Assembly (NCBI GenBank): GCA_945873065.1
Contig: CAMCBN010000002.1
Coordinates: 62,001 to 126,000, forward strand
DNA: 64,000 nucleotides
Direction of reading: 5' to 3'
Source of the DNA: an uncultured Candidatus Saccharibacteria bacterium
GTDB taxonomy: Bacteria > Patescibacteriota > Saccharimonadia > Saccharimonadales > Saccharimonadaceae
Below, in pieces: positions 17,110-26,120 of this stretch. Under the pieces are notes generated by a model, which was not told the origin of the DNA, made no database searches, and saw only the letters and a list, made by a program, of their open reading frames with translations. Position numbers and translations under genes: made by a program. Position 1 is the first letter of the stretch. Every line of letters begins with the position of its first letter.

Positions 17110-17185
17110 GGGGATATAGCTCAGTTGATAGAGCGCAGCATTCGCATTGCTGAGGTCGAGGGTTTGAATCCCTCTATCTCCACCA
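17110..17185 (+). tRNA. tRNA-Ala (anticodon CGC) with A19:U56 in place of G19:C56
   Basis: Acceptor GGGGATA/TATCTCC with G3-U70, anticodon loop TTCGCAT giving CGC, encoded CCA. The D-loop CAGTTGATA carries A19 and the T-loop TTTGAAT carries T56, a second matched replacement of the usual G19:C56 pair. No hairpin terminator follows, only T-rich DNA leading into the next promoter. Confidence 0.93.
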
Positions 17186-17258
17186 GGTTTTATTTTTTGT
17201 TTTTTGTATACTGTGCTAGTCGTAGTTATTGTCTGTAGTTTTTGTTACAATAGAGAGT

Positions 17259-18572
17259 ATGTTCAAACGGTTTATTCAACGGCATCTTGAGTCGTATGTC
17301 GTGAAGTACTTTCAGGCTCACCCCGAAGTAAAATTAGTAGTAGTCACTGGTAGTGTTGGCAAGACGAGCACCAAGCGAGCGGTAGCGACGCTTTTGTCGC
17401 AGCGGTATCGTGTGAGGATGCTTGATAATAATCACAACACAGATTTATCTGCACCATGCGGGATTCTCGGTGTGGCATATCCGGTAGGTAAGGTACATAG
17501 TGTAGGTGCCTGGCTTCGCGTATTTCGAGCGGCTCATCGCAGAGTTGTTGAGCCAACCGACGTGGACATTATTGTGCAAGAATTGGGTACGGATCACCCA
17601 GGGGAGATCGCAGATTTTGGGCGGTACTTAAGACCAGACCTCGCTATCGTGACAGCGGTGACGCCAGAGCATATGGAATTTTTTGGTTCGATCGATGAAG
17701 TGGCCCGAGAAGAGCTGGAAGTAGCCAGTTATTCTAGACAAGTACTACTAAATCGTGATGATATTGAGGGACGGTTCGCAAAATTTATTACAAATCCAAA
17801 CTTTAGCACTTATGGCACCACTGGTCTAGGTGAGTATCGATTTGAGCAACATGATTTCACAGCTGAGTCTGGTTATCGTGGTATGGTAATAACACCATCA
17901 GAGGTGTCACCATCATTTATGGTATCGATCAACGTTGTCGGCGAGCATAGTCTCCGGCCAGTCATGGGGGCTGTAGCAGCAGCGCTTCATTACGGTGTTA
18001 CGCCCGAAGAAATCGTAAGGGGTCTGCAACTGATACGGCCTGTACCAGGGCGGATGAATCCACTGATTGGTATCGGTGGCACGACGATTATTGATGATAC
18101 ATATAACTCTAGCCCAGCAGCAGCTTTAGCGGCTTTGCAAACATTGTATAGTTTTAGCCAGGCATCGCAGCGTATTGCTATTTTGGGTGATATGAATGAA
18201 TTAGGGGCCTCAAGCCAGTCTGAGCACGAAAAACTCGGTGCTGCCTGCAGCTCGAGCTTGCTTGATTGGGTAGTGACAGTTGGCCCTGAAGCTGGTAAAT
18301 ATATTGCCCCAGCAGCACAGTATCGAGGATGTCAGGTGAAAGTGTGTCGTGATGCGATAGAAGCTGGACGGTTTGTTCGTTCGGTTAGCCAAGCTGGATC
18401 GGTCATCTTAGTGAAGGGATCGCAGGGTGGTATTTTTCTTGAAGAAGCAGTTAAGATTTTATGCGTCACTAGTGAAGATGTCGAGTTGGTTCGACAGTCT
18501 CCCGAGTGGATGGCTATTAAGGCGCCATACTTCTCACAGTATGAAGATTTCGTTGGTGGCAGACGCCGTTAG
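17259..18572 (+). CDS. Mur ligase, MurF-like
   Basis: A 437-residue ATP-dependent Mur ligase. The P-loop VTGSVGKTSTKR lies near residue 31, the central-domain segment VVQELGTDHPGE near 110, TAVTPEHMEFFG near 137, and the C-terminal domain carries DDTYNSSPAA and AILGDMNELG, typical of MurF (addition of D-Ala-D-Ala to the UDP-MurNAc tripeptide). It is most like the MurF branch, but a CPR-specific paralogue cannot be excluded. The frame can open at 17229, but a TACAAT box (17246-17251) lies inside, 7 nt before the chosen ATG. Confidence 0.82.
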   Translation: MFKRFIQRHLESYVVKYFQAHPEVKLVVVTGSVGKTSTKRAVATLLSQRYRVRMLDNNHNTDLSAPCGILGVAYPVGKVHSVGAWLRVFRAAHRRVVEPTDVDIIVQELGTDHPGEIADFGRYLRPDLAIVTAVTPEHMEFFGSIDEVAREELEVASYSRQVLLNRDDIEGRFAKFITNPNFSTYGTTGLGEYRFEQHDFTAESGYRGMVITPSEVSPSFMVSINVVGEHSLRPVMGAVAAALHYGVTPEEIVRGLQLIRPVPGRMNPLIGIGGTTIIDDTYNSSPAAALAALQTLYSFSQASQRIAILGDMNELGASSQSEHEKLGAACSSSLLDWVVTVGPEAGKYIAPAAQYRGCQVKVCRDAIEAGRFVRSVSQAGSVILVKGSQGGIFLEEAVKILCVTSEDVELVRQSPEWMAIKAPYFSQYEDFVGGRRR

Positions 18573-18628
18573 GAAATCATGATATAATAGCTTGGTAGAT
18601 AATATTTAGTAGTGGAGTGTGCGTTATC

Positions 18629-19849
18629 ATGGCAGACAAGAACACAACAAAGAAAAAAACAGTGGACGATAGTGAACAGCAAACCGTTACTCCAGAGGTA
18701 GAGACATCGACGACATCGACACAGCCTACTCTGGTTGGTACACCTGCCAAAAACTCAAAAAAGAAATTAATCATCGGTATTGTAGTTGGCGTGAGTACAC
18801 TGATCGCATTGATTGTTGCAGTAGTACTGTATTTCGTGTGGTATCAAAACCCGACAAAGGTCGTGAATGATGGACTCGTCGGGCTTCTCACTAGTAAGAC
18901 CGCTCAGTATAGTTTTGATGGTAGCGCAAGTGGTTCTAATGGTAACTCTGATGTGAAAATCAAAGCAGATTTTGTTCGTGGTGAGTCGGCTTCTGGTGGT
19001 ACAGTTGATCTGAAGTTGAAGTTGCGTGATGTCGATGATGAGGTCGTAGTCAAGGCCGATGTCTATATGGATAAAGAGGCTGTCTACTATCGTGTGCATG
19101 ATTTGGAAAAGGTCATTGATGCTATGATTGATGACACTTTGAATCGACGGTATTATTCTCATAATACACGAAAAAATCAAGTCAAGGTTCAAATGAAGGC
19201 GCAGTACACAAAAATAATCGAAGCGATCGACAACAAATGGGTGAAAAACACCAAAGAATACCTCAGTCGTAACAATCAAAATATTTCAGGCTGCTTTGAT
19301 GCGATTGTTTCACTGCAGTACGATCAGCAAGAGCGACAGAATCTCGCTTCTTTGTATCAGAAATATCCAAAGATGATTGACGTGGAGAAACTTGACAAAT
19401 CTTCATCTGATGGCACAGTTGGCTATACTATTACCAAGGGAGATGAAGATCAAGCCAAGGCGGCTTCAGATGAGTTGAAGGACTCAAAGGTTGGTCAGTT
19501 AATATCGAAATGTTCGCTAAACTCTACACGAAAAGTAACATATACTTACCGAAATGGTACTCGGATCACAAAGCGTACTACTACTTCACGTACAAGTATT
19601 GGCCTTGATAATATAAACAAAAACTCGTCGATTGAGTTGTGGGTCAGTCCAATCAGCCATCAAGTCAAGCGAATCGTTATCGTACCAAAGAAAGGTAATA
19701 ATAGTCCATTAACTATTACGATTGGCAATAAAGCACAACCGGCCAAACCGACTGATACGGTATCGGGTTATGATGTTGAGCAAATCATGAAAAAAGACTA
19801 TTCTCCCGCAAATAGTTCGACGAACACCGATACTAGCGGTGAAGCTTAA
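18629..19849 (+). CDS. Membrane-anchored extracellular protein of unknown function
   Basis: About 406 residues: a Thr/Lys/Glu-rich cytoplasmic start, one membrane helix near residues 48-70 (LIIGIVVGVSTLIALIV), then a large outer domain rich in Ser, Thr, Asp and Lys, with two cysteines that could pair (SGCFDA and SKCSL). No enzymatic motif is seen. The general look (an outer domain made of beta-strand repeats) resembles exported adhesin- or LolA-like proteins of this group. TATAAT at 18581-18586 is its promoter; I chose the ATG at 18629 behind GGAG over the GTG at 18617. Confidence 0.6.
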   Translation: MADKNTTKKKTVDDSEQQTVTPEVETSTTSTQPTLVGTPAKNSKKKLIIGIVVGVSTLIALIVAVVLYFVWYQNPTKVVNDGLVGLLTSKTAQYSFDGSASGSNGNSDVKIKADFVRGESASGGTVDLKLKLRDVDDEVVVKADVYMDKEAVYYRVHDLEKVIDAMIDDTLNRRYYSHNTRKNQVKVQMKAQYTKIIEAIDNKWVKNTKEYLSRNNQNISGCFDAIVSLQYDQQERQNLASLYQKYPKMIDVEKLDKSSSDGTVGYTITKGDEDQAKAASDELKDSKVGQLISKCSLNSTRKVTYTYRNGTRITKRTTTSRTSIGLDNINKNSSIELWVSPISHQVKRIVIVPKKGNNSPLTITIGNKAQPAKPTDTVSGYDVEQIMKKDYSPANSSTNTDTSGEA

Positions 19850-19873
19850 GCCCTTTGTCGATATAAATGCAGC

Positions 19874-19902
19874 TAGTGCCCTGGTGTTACACCGGGGCAC
19901 TA
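19874..19902. terminator. 13-bp hairpin after the membrane protein gene
   Basis: Inverted repeat TAGTGCCCTGGTG/CACCGGGGCACTA with a TTA loop and one G-T pair, between the membrane protein gene and leuS. No T-tract follows, but the stable stem and position suggest a transcript end. Confidence 0.6.
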
Positions 19903-19945
19903 ATCGTATATCCGAGTCGGTGACTGATGTGATAGAATGAGAAAG

Positions 19946-22405
19946 ATGAAACGTTATAATCCTTCTGAAATTGAGCCAAAATGGCAGCGTATCTGGGCTG
20001 ATGACGCTCGATATCGTGCTGACAACGAGTCGACAAAACCAAAATATTACATTACCGGGATGTTTCCGTACCCAAGTGGTGCTGGTATGCATGCTGGACA
20101 TTTCATGGAGCACTCTATCGTTGATGCCGTAGCGCGCTTTCGTCGGAGTTTGGGGTATGAAGTGTTGTATCCCATGGGGTGGGACAGCTTTGGTTTGCCT
20201 GCCGAAAATTATGCAATCAAGACTGGTAAAACACCACAGGAAACTACCGCTACCAACATAGCTAATTTCAAAAACCAATTGCAACGTGTTGGTGCTAGTA
20301 TTGATTGGAGTCGTGAAATTAATACTACAGATCCAGAGTATTATAGGTGGACGCAATGGATATTTACGAAGTTATTTGAGCGCGGACTTGCTTATCAAAA
20401 AGATTCATTGCAATGGTGGTGTCCAAAAGATAAAACAGTGTTGGCGAATGAGCAGGTGATCGGTGGCCGGTGCTGGCGTTGCGAGGAGGTAGTCGTCAAA
20501 AAGCCAATGAAACAGTGGTTCTTTAAGATTACCGAATATGCCGATCAGCTACTAGAAGATATTCCTGCGCTTGATTGGCCAGAGAAAATCAAGTCCGCAC
20601 AGATTAATTGGATTGGGCGAAGCGAAGGGGCTGAGATTACTTTTCAAATAGCCGAGCAGTTAGAGAGTGGTGCGTCAGAGGAGAATATAACAGTATTTTC
20701 GACACGGCCTGATACAATCTTTGGTGCTACTTTTTTGGTGTTGGCGCCAGAACATTCTCTAGCGCGGCATTTAGCGGTTGGTGATGCTCGCTCGGCGGTG
20801 TTAGCGTATATTGATGAGGCAGTAAAGAAGTCAGATATTGAACGCACCAACGACAATAAGGACAAGACAGGAGTGTTCACTGGTAGCTACGCTATTAATC
20901 CGGCCACAGGTGAGAAAGTACCGATATGGATTGCCGATTATGTCCTCGGTGGCTATGGCACAGGTGCGGTGATGGCGGTGCCAGCTCATGATGAACGCGA
21001 CTTTGCTTTTGCCGAAAAATTCGAGTTGCCGATCATCAAGGTAGTCGAACGGCCAGAGACAGACTCTGGTGTAGATTCGTGTTATCACGGTGAAGGAGTG
21101 TTAGTTAATTCGGGTGCGTTCAATGGTACGCGCAGCGAAGACGCTCGTGAGCAGATCGTAGCCTGGCTTGAGCAGGAGGGGCGAGGGACGCCAAAAGTTA
21201 CCTACAAAATGCGTGATTGGCTGATCAGTCGACAGCGTTACTGGGGTGCGCCGATACCAATTATTCACTGTCCAGAACACGGGGCAGTGCCAGTGCCAGC
21301 ACGGGATTTGCCAGTATTGCTGCCCGAGGTGCGAGACTTCCAGCCACGTGGTGATGGTAAGTCGGTTCTCGCCGCACAAGAACAATGGATACAAACGACA
21401 TGTCCAGTTTGTGGTGGTCCAGCACGTCGTGAAACTGATACTATGGATGGTTATGCTTGTAGTAGTTGGTATTTGCTGCGTTATACCGATCCCCATAATA
21501 ACGAGCAGGCATGGGATCCGACAGTTACCAACTATTGGGCGCCGCTCGACATGTATGTCGGTGGTGACCACGCAACGGCACACTTGTTGTATGTTCGGTT
21601 TTGGACTCACGTATTCCGAGACCTTGGCTTGACAGACTTTGCCGAACCAGTGCACAAGCTGGTATATCACGGATTAATCCAGGCCGAAGATGGTCGCAAA
21701 ATGAGCAAAAGTTTGGGTAATGTAGTTGATCCGCTTGAAGTGATCGATGCAGGGTACGGAGCTGACGCATTGCGTACTTTTGAATTATTTTTGGGACCTA
21801 TTGACGAAAATTCGAGCTGGAGTAGTCGTGGTATAGCTGGGGTGTATCGTTTTTTGAATCGGCTATGGACGCTGGTGCAGGAGTTTGATGATTGGCGCAA
21901 TGATAGTCAAGCAGTTGAGTCTACTGCTGTCACCCATTTAGACTCTGTAGTCCATGCTACCATCAAAAAGGTGACTGGTGACATTCATCGCCTGAGTTTT
22001 AACACAGCTATAGCTAGCCTGATGGAATGTGTCAATGATCTCTACAAGCTAAAGACTCAAGGTTTTAGTAACGATTGGCAGCAGGCACTAGAAAAGTTAA
22101 TCCAATTAGTTCAGCCTTTTGCACCGCACATGGCTGCTGAGTTATGGCAGCAATTGGGCCATAATGATCAGCTAGATTTCGTCGATTGGCCGCAGTGGGA
22201 CGACGCTAAGATAATTAGCGACACGCGTGTGGTCGTAGTGCAGGTCAATGGTAAGTTGCGCGCAACCCTTGAAGTAGCACAAGAAATCTCAGATACCGAT
22301 ATCAAGCAGTTAGCGCTCGATGATGATAACGTTCGACGCTATGTCAAGACAGAGCCGAAAAAAATCATCATTGTTAAGGGCAAGCTGATCAATATAGTTG
22401 TGTAG
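19946..22405 (+). CDS. leuS: Leucyl-tRNA synthetase
   Basis: LeuRS of 819 residues, class I. The HIGH motif is MFPYPSGAGMHAGH near residue 38, an editing (CP1) domain spans roughly 215-400, a zinc-type insert has CPVCGGPA near 490, and the KMSKS loop is DGRKMSKSLGN near 575, followed by the anticodon-binding and C-terminal domains. The first ATG (19937) overlaps a TAGAAT box at 19933-19938, so I use the second ATG, 7 nt downstream of the box. Its tRNA partners at 35539 and 46267 are in the window. Confidence 0.97.
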   Translation: MKRYNPSEIEPKWQRIWADDARYRADNESTKPKYYITGMFPYPSGAGMHAGHFMEHSIVDAVARFRRSLGYEVLYPMGWDSFGLPAENYAIKTGKTPQETTATNIANFKNQLQRVGASIDWSREINTTDPEYYRWTQWIFTKLFERGLAYQKDSLQWWCPKDKTVLANEQVIGGRCWRCEEVVVKKPMKQWFFKITEYADQLLEDIPALDWPEKIKSAQINWIGRSEGAEITFQIAEQLESGASEENITVFSTRPDTIFGATFLVLAPEHSLARHLAVGDARSAVLAYIDEAVKKSDIERTNDNKDKTGVFTGSYAINPATGEKVPIWIADYVLGGYGTGAVMAVPAHDERDFAFAEKFELPIIKVVERPETDSGVDSCYHGEGVLVNSGAFNGTRSEDAREQIVAWLEQEGRGTPKVTYKMRDWLISRQRYWGAPIPIIHCPEHGAVPVPARDLPVLLPEVRDFQPRGDGKSVLAAQEQWIQTTCPVCGGPARRETDTMDGYACSSWYLLRYTDPHNNEQAWDPTVTNYWAPLDMYVGGDHATAHLLYVRFWTHVFRDLGLTDFAEPVHKLVYHGLIQAEDGRKMSKSLGNVVDPLEVIDAGYGADALRTFELFLGPIDENSSWSSRGIAGVYRFLNRLWTLVQEFDDWRNDSQAVESTAVTHLDSVVHATIKKVTGDIHRLSFNTAIASLMECVNDLYKLKTQGFSNDWQQALEKLIQLVQPFAPHMAAELWQQLGHNDQLDFVDWPQWDDAKIISDTRVVVVQVNGKLRATLEVAQEISDTDIKQLALDDDNVRRYVKTEPKKIIIVKGKLINIVV

Positions 22406-22485
22406 ATGTATCGCTGGATCAGTTCTTGGGTTGACTCTCGTAGTTTCGGTCGATTAGGTCAGGTGGTGCTCTCGTGTATTTTGCA

Positions 22486-22516
22486 ATATTTCTCTAGTGA
22501 AACACTAGAGAAATAT
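22486..22516. repeat. Perfect 14-bp inverted repeat upstream of rpmF
   Basis: ATATTTCTCTAGTG and its exact complement are separated by AAA. The right arm abuts or overlaps the -35 region of the promoter whose TATAAT lies at 22529-22534. It can be the terminator of leuS (no T-tract) or an operator for the bL32 promoter. Confidence 0.6.
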
Positions 22517-22528
22517 ACCACATTGGCG

Positions 22529-22534
22529 TATAAT
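22529..22534 (+). promoter_or_regulatory. -10 box of the rpmF promoter
   Basis: TATAAT at 22529-22534 with GCG before it, 46 nt upstream of the bL32 start codon, giving a leader of about 40 nt with AAGGAGAG in it. Confidence 0.6.
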
Positions 22535-22580
22535 AGTAACAAGTTTTATGCCAATCTAATCAATAAGGAGAGATATTTCT

Positions 22581-22721
22581 ATGGCTCAACCAAAAAAGCA
22601 GAGCAGCCCTCGTAAAACTGGTCTACGGCGCAGCCATTTGCGCTTGAAGTTAGCCCGTGTTGTCAATAAAACATCACCTGTGAAGGTAAAAACCACCAAA
22701 CGTGAGACTGGTGTAAAGTAA
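22581..22721 (+). CDS. rpmF: Large ribosomal subunit protein bL32 (zinc-less)
   Basis: A 46-codon gene. The product starts MAQPKKQSSPRKTGLRRSH, matching the bL32 pattern of a short Pro/Lys start followed by an RRSH/RRAH segment, and continues as a basic helix. It has no cysteines, so the zinc ribbon of many bL32 proteins is absent. AAGGAGAG lies 9 nt before the ATG. It lies between leuS and nusB and has its own promoter. Confidence 0.85.
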   Translation: MAQPKKQSSPRKTGLRRSHLRLKLARVVNKTSPVKVKTTKRETGVK

Positions 22722-22769
22722 TATCACGGTGCGTGTAATACAAGAATTTTAATAAAAGAAAGAACCAAC

Positions 22770-23231
22770 ATGGCTTCCAACCGCCACTTAGGGCGCATTG
22801 TCGCGTTGCAAACACTGTATGAGTATGAGTTTCGCCATCAATCAGGTGATGCGCAGGTATCGCTTGGTGATATTGTGTCGCGTAATTTAGAACAGTATAA
22901 TGCTGTTATCGGTGATACCGCGTTTGTTATGTCGTTAGTTACAGGGGTAGACAAAGTACGAGCTGAGCTTGATGCAAAATTACAGCCGATTGCCCCAGAG
23001 TGGCCACTTGAGCAGATAGCGCGGATTGATCGCAATATTTTACGGCTCGGTTTGTATGAGTTGCTATACTGTCACGATACCGTGCCACCGAAAGTTTCTA
23101 TCAATGAAGCGGTTGAACTCGCCAAGGCGTTTGGTTCTGATAATTCGAGTAAGTTTGTTAACGGTGTGTTGGGAACGGCATATCGTACCTTACTGGAGGA
23201 GAAGCCAAACAGTGCCAACACCGCCGTTTGA
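22770..23231 (+). CDS. nusB: Transcription antitermination factor NusB
   Basis: A 153-residue all-helical NusB, which with NusE (S10) binds boxA RNA and supports rRNA antitermination. Recognisable segments are RIVALQTLYEYEF at the start, ARIDRNILRLGLYELLY near residue 88 and INEAVELAKAFGSDNSSKFVNGVLG. The Nudix gene begins inside its 3' end, so they are cotranscribed, followed by RNase III, which processes rRNA. Confidence 0.95.
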   Translation: MASNRHLGRIVALQTLYEYEFRHQSGDAQVSLGDIVSRNLEQYNAVIGDTAFVMSLVTGVDKVRAELDAKLQPIAPEWPLEQIARIDRNILRLGLYELLYCHDTVPPKVSINEAVELAKAFGSDNSSKFVNGVLGTAYRTLLEEKPNSANTAV

Positions 23232-23706
23232 TCGATTTAAGAAATACTTTAGTCGCCGTCGGCCGGCTATCCAAGAGATTGTTCGCGAGCCGACTGCTGG
23301 TGGCATTGTATTTCGACATAATACTGATAATAAAATAGAAATACTGTTAATCCAAGATTCTAAGGATCGCTGGACTATACCGAAGGGGCATATCGAAGAA
23401 GGTGAGACGGCGGTTCAGACTGCCCGTCGCGAGATCGGTGAGGAGTCTGGCTTGCACGATGTAGATATGTTGGGCTGGCTCGGGAAGATCCATTTCCGGT
23501 ATCGTCGAGTCGATAAACTCGTCCTGATGACAACGCAGATCTATCTCGTGCGTGTCCGTACGAGTGGTAATGAGATCCAGAAAGAAGATTGGATGAATGG
23601 TATTAAGTGGTTTCCGTTTAATGAAGCACTTGAGTTGATCGAATATGAGGACATTGCGAAGCTTATGCTCAAGGCTAAAACGCGGATTCGTGAGGAAAAG
23701 CTATAA
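23212..23706 (+). CDS. Nudix hydrolase
   Basis: A 164-residue Nudix hydrolase starting at a GTG that overlaps the nusB end by 20 nt, with GGAGGAG upstream. The Nudix box is GHIEEGETAVQTARREIGEE near residue 65, with all catalytic Glu and Arg residues. The conserved first strand is TAGGIVFRH. Such enzymes clean up modified nucleotides or act on dinucleoside polyphosphates or mRNA caps. The frame can be extended upstream inside nusB, but that part is a shadow. Confidence 0.9.
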   Translation: MPTPPFDRFKKYFSRRRPAIQEIVREPTAGGIVFRHNTDNKIEILLIQDSKDRWTIPKGHIEEGETAVQTARREIGEESGLHDVDMLGWLGKIHFRYRRVDKLVLMTTQIYLVRVRTSGNEIQKEDWMNGIKWFPFNEALELIEYEDIAKLMLKAKTRIREEKL

Positions 23707-23750
23707 ATGCCTGCACGGGTAATGTGTGTGATGAAAGGAGTGAGTAGATT

Positions 23751-24470
23751 ATGTCGGGCATGCCAACAGGTCCATATCAGGAATGGGCGCGGCAACAATT
23801 AGGGTTTGAATATAAGAACATCCAGTTGCTAATCACGGCGTTGACGCATCGTAGTTATGTAAATGAACACAAAAAATCGGTGCATGAGCATAATGAGAGG
23901 CTAGAGTTCCTCGGCGACGCAGTGCTAGAGCTCGTGGTGACAGACTATCTGTATCATAATTATGATGAACCAGAGGGGATATTGACGAGTTGGCGAGCAG
24001 CTTTAGTGAATACTGAAAGTAATGCCGATTCCGGTGAATCTCTGGGTTATGCGCCATTGATTCGGATGAGTCGTGGCGAAAAACACGGCAACAATCGAGC
24101 ACATCGGCAGATGCTAGCCAATGCGTATGAGGCAGTGATAGGGTCAATTTATTTAGAGCGTGGTTATGCTGCAGCAGCTGAGTTTATTGCAAAACACACG
24201 ATTAGCAAATTACAGTCTATTCTTGACGATGGATCATGGCGCGACCCCAAGAGTCATCTACAGGAGGTGAGTCAGCGAGTCGATAACGCTACGCCAGTGT
24301 ACCGTGTATTAGCCGAAGATGGGCCTGATCACGATAAGGTTTTTACGCTAGGTGTTTTCGTGGCAGAGAAAAAAATGGGCCAAGGAATTGGTCCGAGCAA
24401 ACAGGTAGCACAGCAGCAGGCCGCTCGAGCGGCGCTGGCTGCGTATAAGCAGCGGGTGAATCGGGCCTGA
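23751..24470 (+). CDS. rnc: Ribonuclease III
   Basis: A 239-residue double-strand-specific RNase. The signature ERLEFLGDAVLELVV is near residue 48, the second acidic cluster NAYEAVIGSIYLERG near 125 and the C-terminal dsRNA-binding domain at about 165-235 (GIGPSKQVAQQQAARAAL). It processes rRNA precursors and degrades structured mRNA. GAAAGGAG precedes the ATG. It is in line with nusB and the Nudix gene. Confidence 0.96.
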   Translation: MSGMPTGPYQEWARQQLGFEYKNIQLLITALTHRSYVNEHKKSVHEHNERLEFLGDAVLELVVTDYLYHNYDEPEGILTSWRAALVNTESNADSGESLGYAPLIRMSRGEKHGNNRAHRQMLANAYEAVIGSIYLERGYAAAAEFIAKHTISKLQSILDDGSWRDPKSHLQEVSQRVDNATPVYRVLAEDGPDHDKVFTLGVFVAEKKMGQGIGPSKQVAQQQAARAALAAYKQRVNRA

Positions 24471-24557
24471 GCTGTGGCAAATTGACATCGCTTGTCAAAC
24501 AGTGTAGACTTATACAGAACGAACTAATGCAACTAAAAAAGTAAAGGAAGTTTTAAT

Positions 24558-24890
24558 ATGCTCGCAATTCGTTTGCAACGCTTGGGTCGCAAAGCTTACC
24601 CAGTGTATCGTTTAGCCGTACAGGAAGCCCAGCGCCACCCCTCTAGTGGTCGAGTTGTAGCTTATATCGGAAATTATAATCCTCACACTAAGGAAACTCA
24701 CATCAATACAGAGTTGGCCCAGAAGTATCTTGATAATGGTGCTCAGCCAACACCGCGGGTGGTCAAGTTATTGGCTGGTGCTAATGTGAATCTACCGAAG
24801 TGGGTCAAGCAGCCAACTGGCAACAAACATAAAGCGACGCGCAATCCGGATAAATTACGCAAGAATCAGCCTCAAGAAGAAGCTGAATAG
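24558..24890 (+). CDS. rpsP: Small ribosomal subunit protein bS16
   Basis: A 110-residue bS16: MLAIRLQRLGRKAYPVYRL start and the YIGNYNPHTKE segment are classical, followed by a Lys-rich tail. It binds 16S rRNA. AAAGGAAG lies before the ATG. The usual rpsP-khpA-rimM-trmD order is interrupted here by a terminator and a pilin gene. Confidence 0.97.
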   Translation: MLAIRLQRLGRKAYPVYRLAVQEAQRHPSSGRVVAYIGNYNPHTKETHINTELAQKYLDNGAQPTPRVVKLLAGANVNLPKWVKQPTGNKHKATRNPDKLRKNQPQEEAE

Positions 24891-24916
24891 TGGACACTTA
24901 AAGTATTAGCCATTAT

Positions 24917-24945
24917 AACCTCCTCTGTTAGGGGAGGTGTTTTTG
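24917..24945 (+). terminator. Intrinsic terminator of rpsP
   Basis: ACCTCC/GGAGGT stem with a 9-nt loop, followed by GTTTTT. Confidence 0.8.
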
Positions 24946-25000
24946 TGGACAAATATTGATCGAGTGAGTATAATACGTACATAACGTAAGCGGGGGATGT

Positions 25001-25420
25001 ATGAAAGACAGAGGGGGATTTACGATAGTTGAGTTGTTAGTGGTTATTGTCATTATCGGTGTGTTGGCGGCGATCACGACAGTTATGTATGTCGGTATTG
25101 AACGACGAGCCAAAGATGCAGCGACTGATGCTAATATAGCTAATATCCGCAAAGTTGTTGAATCTTATATTGCGGATCGTGGCAACCCGCCTTATTGTCC
25201 AGGTAGCGCCAAAGAATGCCCGATAGAGGCTGTTTATCCTGCGCTTCGTCAGTATGAATCGGCACTGCCAGTAGACAAAGAGCATCCCTATCAGTGGCAT
25301 GCAGATCCGAATGAAGGTGATAGCTGGGGCGTACGAGTATATAAATATTCACGGAATGGTTACTGCAGAGCTGGTAAAAATATGCAGCAAGGTTGGTGGG
25401 GAGGTATCGCGCAATGTTAA
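25001..25420 (+). CDS. Type IV pilin-like protein
   Basis: A 139-residue prepilin. The leader MKDRGG is cut before FTIVELLVV (Glu at +5), followed by the standard hydrophobic helix to about residue 30. The globular part has four cysteines (PPYCPG, KECP, GYCRAG and the last residue), so disulfide-stabilised. No assembly ATPase, PilC or PilD gene is in the window. It has its own TATAAT-like box upstream and GGGGGA before the ATG. Type IV pili serve twitching and DNA uptake in related epibionts. Confidence 0.88.
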   Translation: MKDRGGFTIVELLVVIVIIGVLAAITTVMYVGIERRAKDAATDANIANIRKVVESYIADRGNPPYCPGSAKECPIEAVYPALRQYESALPVDKEHPYQWHADPNEGDSWGVRVYKYSRNGYCRAGKNMQQGWWGGIAQC

Positions 25421-25524
25421 GGTGATGTTAGCTCTGTTTCAGAGGTGAGATTTGATGATAATTCTCAACGTATGGTACAATGAAATAGTAATATCGGAAT
25501 GACAGAACAAGGAGGGATACCCCA

Positions 25525-25905
25525 ATGACAACAATTGATCAAGAATTTGTTGAATATATTGTAAAATCGTTAGTTGAACACCCAGAAGACGTGTCGGTTG
25601 ATCGTATTATTGACGAGAAGGGTGTTTTGTTGACGTTGACCGTCAACCCAGAGGACTTAGGTCGGGTGATTGGTCGGCGTGGTAGCACAGCCCAAAGTTT
25701 GCGGACATTATTGCGTGCACTTGGTACAAAAAACAGCGCTCGTTACAACCTCAAGGTTGCCAATAACGATGAGCCACGAGCGACAGCTGCCTCATCTGTG
25801 GAAAACACTACCTCTGATGGAGTGGATAATAACCGTGATGATACCTCAGATTTCGCGAAAAAATCACGTCAGGAGCTTGCAGAGCTAGACGACCTTGATA
25901 TATAA
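25525..25905 (+). CDS. khpA: KH-domain RNA-binding protein KhpA
   Basis: A 126-residue protein with a single KH domain: EFVEYIVKSLVEHP start and the RNA-binding loop DLGRVIGRRGSTAQSLRTLL (GRRG). An acidic, Asn/Ser-rich C-terminal tail of about 45 residues is extra compared with the usual 75-80. It is an RNA chaperone or regulator. AAGGAGGG lies before the start. The usual neighbours bS16 and TrmD flank it. Confidence 0.92.
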   Translation: MTTIDQEFVEYIVKSLVEHPEDVSVDRIIDEKGVLLTLTVNPEDLGRVIGRRGSTAQSLRTLLRALGTKNSARYNLKVANNDEPRATAASSVENTTSDGVDNNRDDTSDFAKKSRQELAELDDLDI

Positions 25906-25991
25906 TACCAACAGTTCACGAAAACGAACTGCCAAAAAATAAACGCTCATTGCGAGCAAACCAGTAGGTTTGAGAGCCTTATTTGTGTAAA

Positions 25992-26018
25992 AAAACCGCT
26001 TGTGGAGGCGGTTTTTTT
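25992..26018 (+). terminator. Intrinsic terminator of khpA
   Basis: AAAAACCGC/GCGGTTTTT stem with a 9-nt loop and a seven-T tract. Confidence 0.9.
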
Positions 26019-26120
26019 ATTGCGTCACTAAAATCTGTGCAATTGACCCTCGTTGCTTGCATAGGCAAGGCAGTCGTATGCATATGTAGACGCCACAGGT
26101 GATACCTGCTACACTCGTAG

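Noticed and set aside
22406-22615. Open frame of 69 codons after leuS
   Set aside because: It begins directly at the leuS stop, contains the palindrome and the rpmF promoter, and overlaps the real bL32 gene in another frame.
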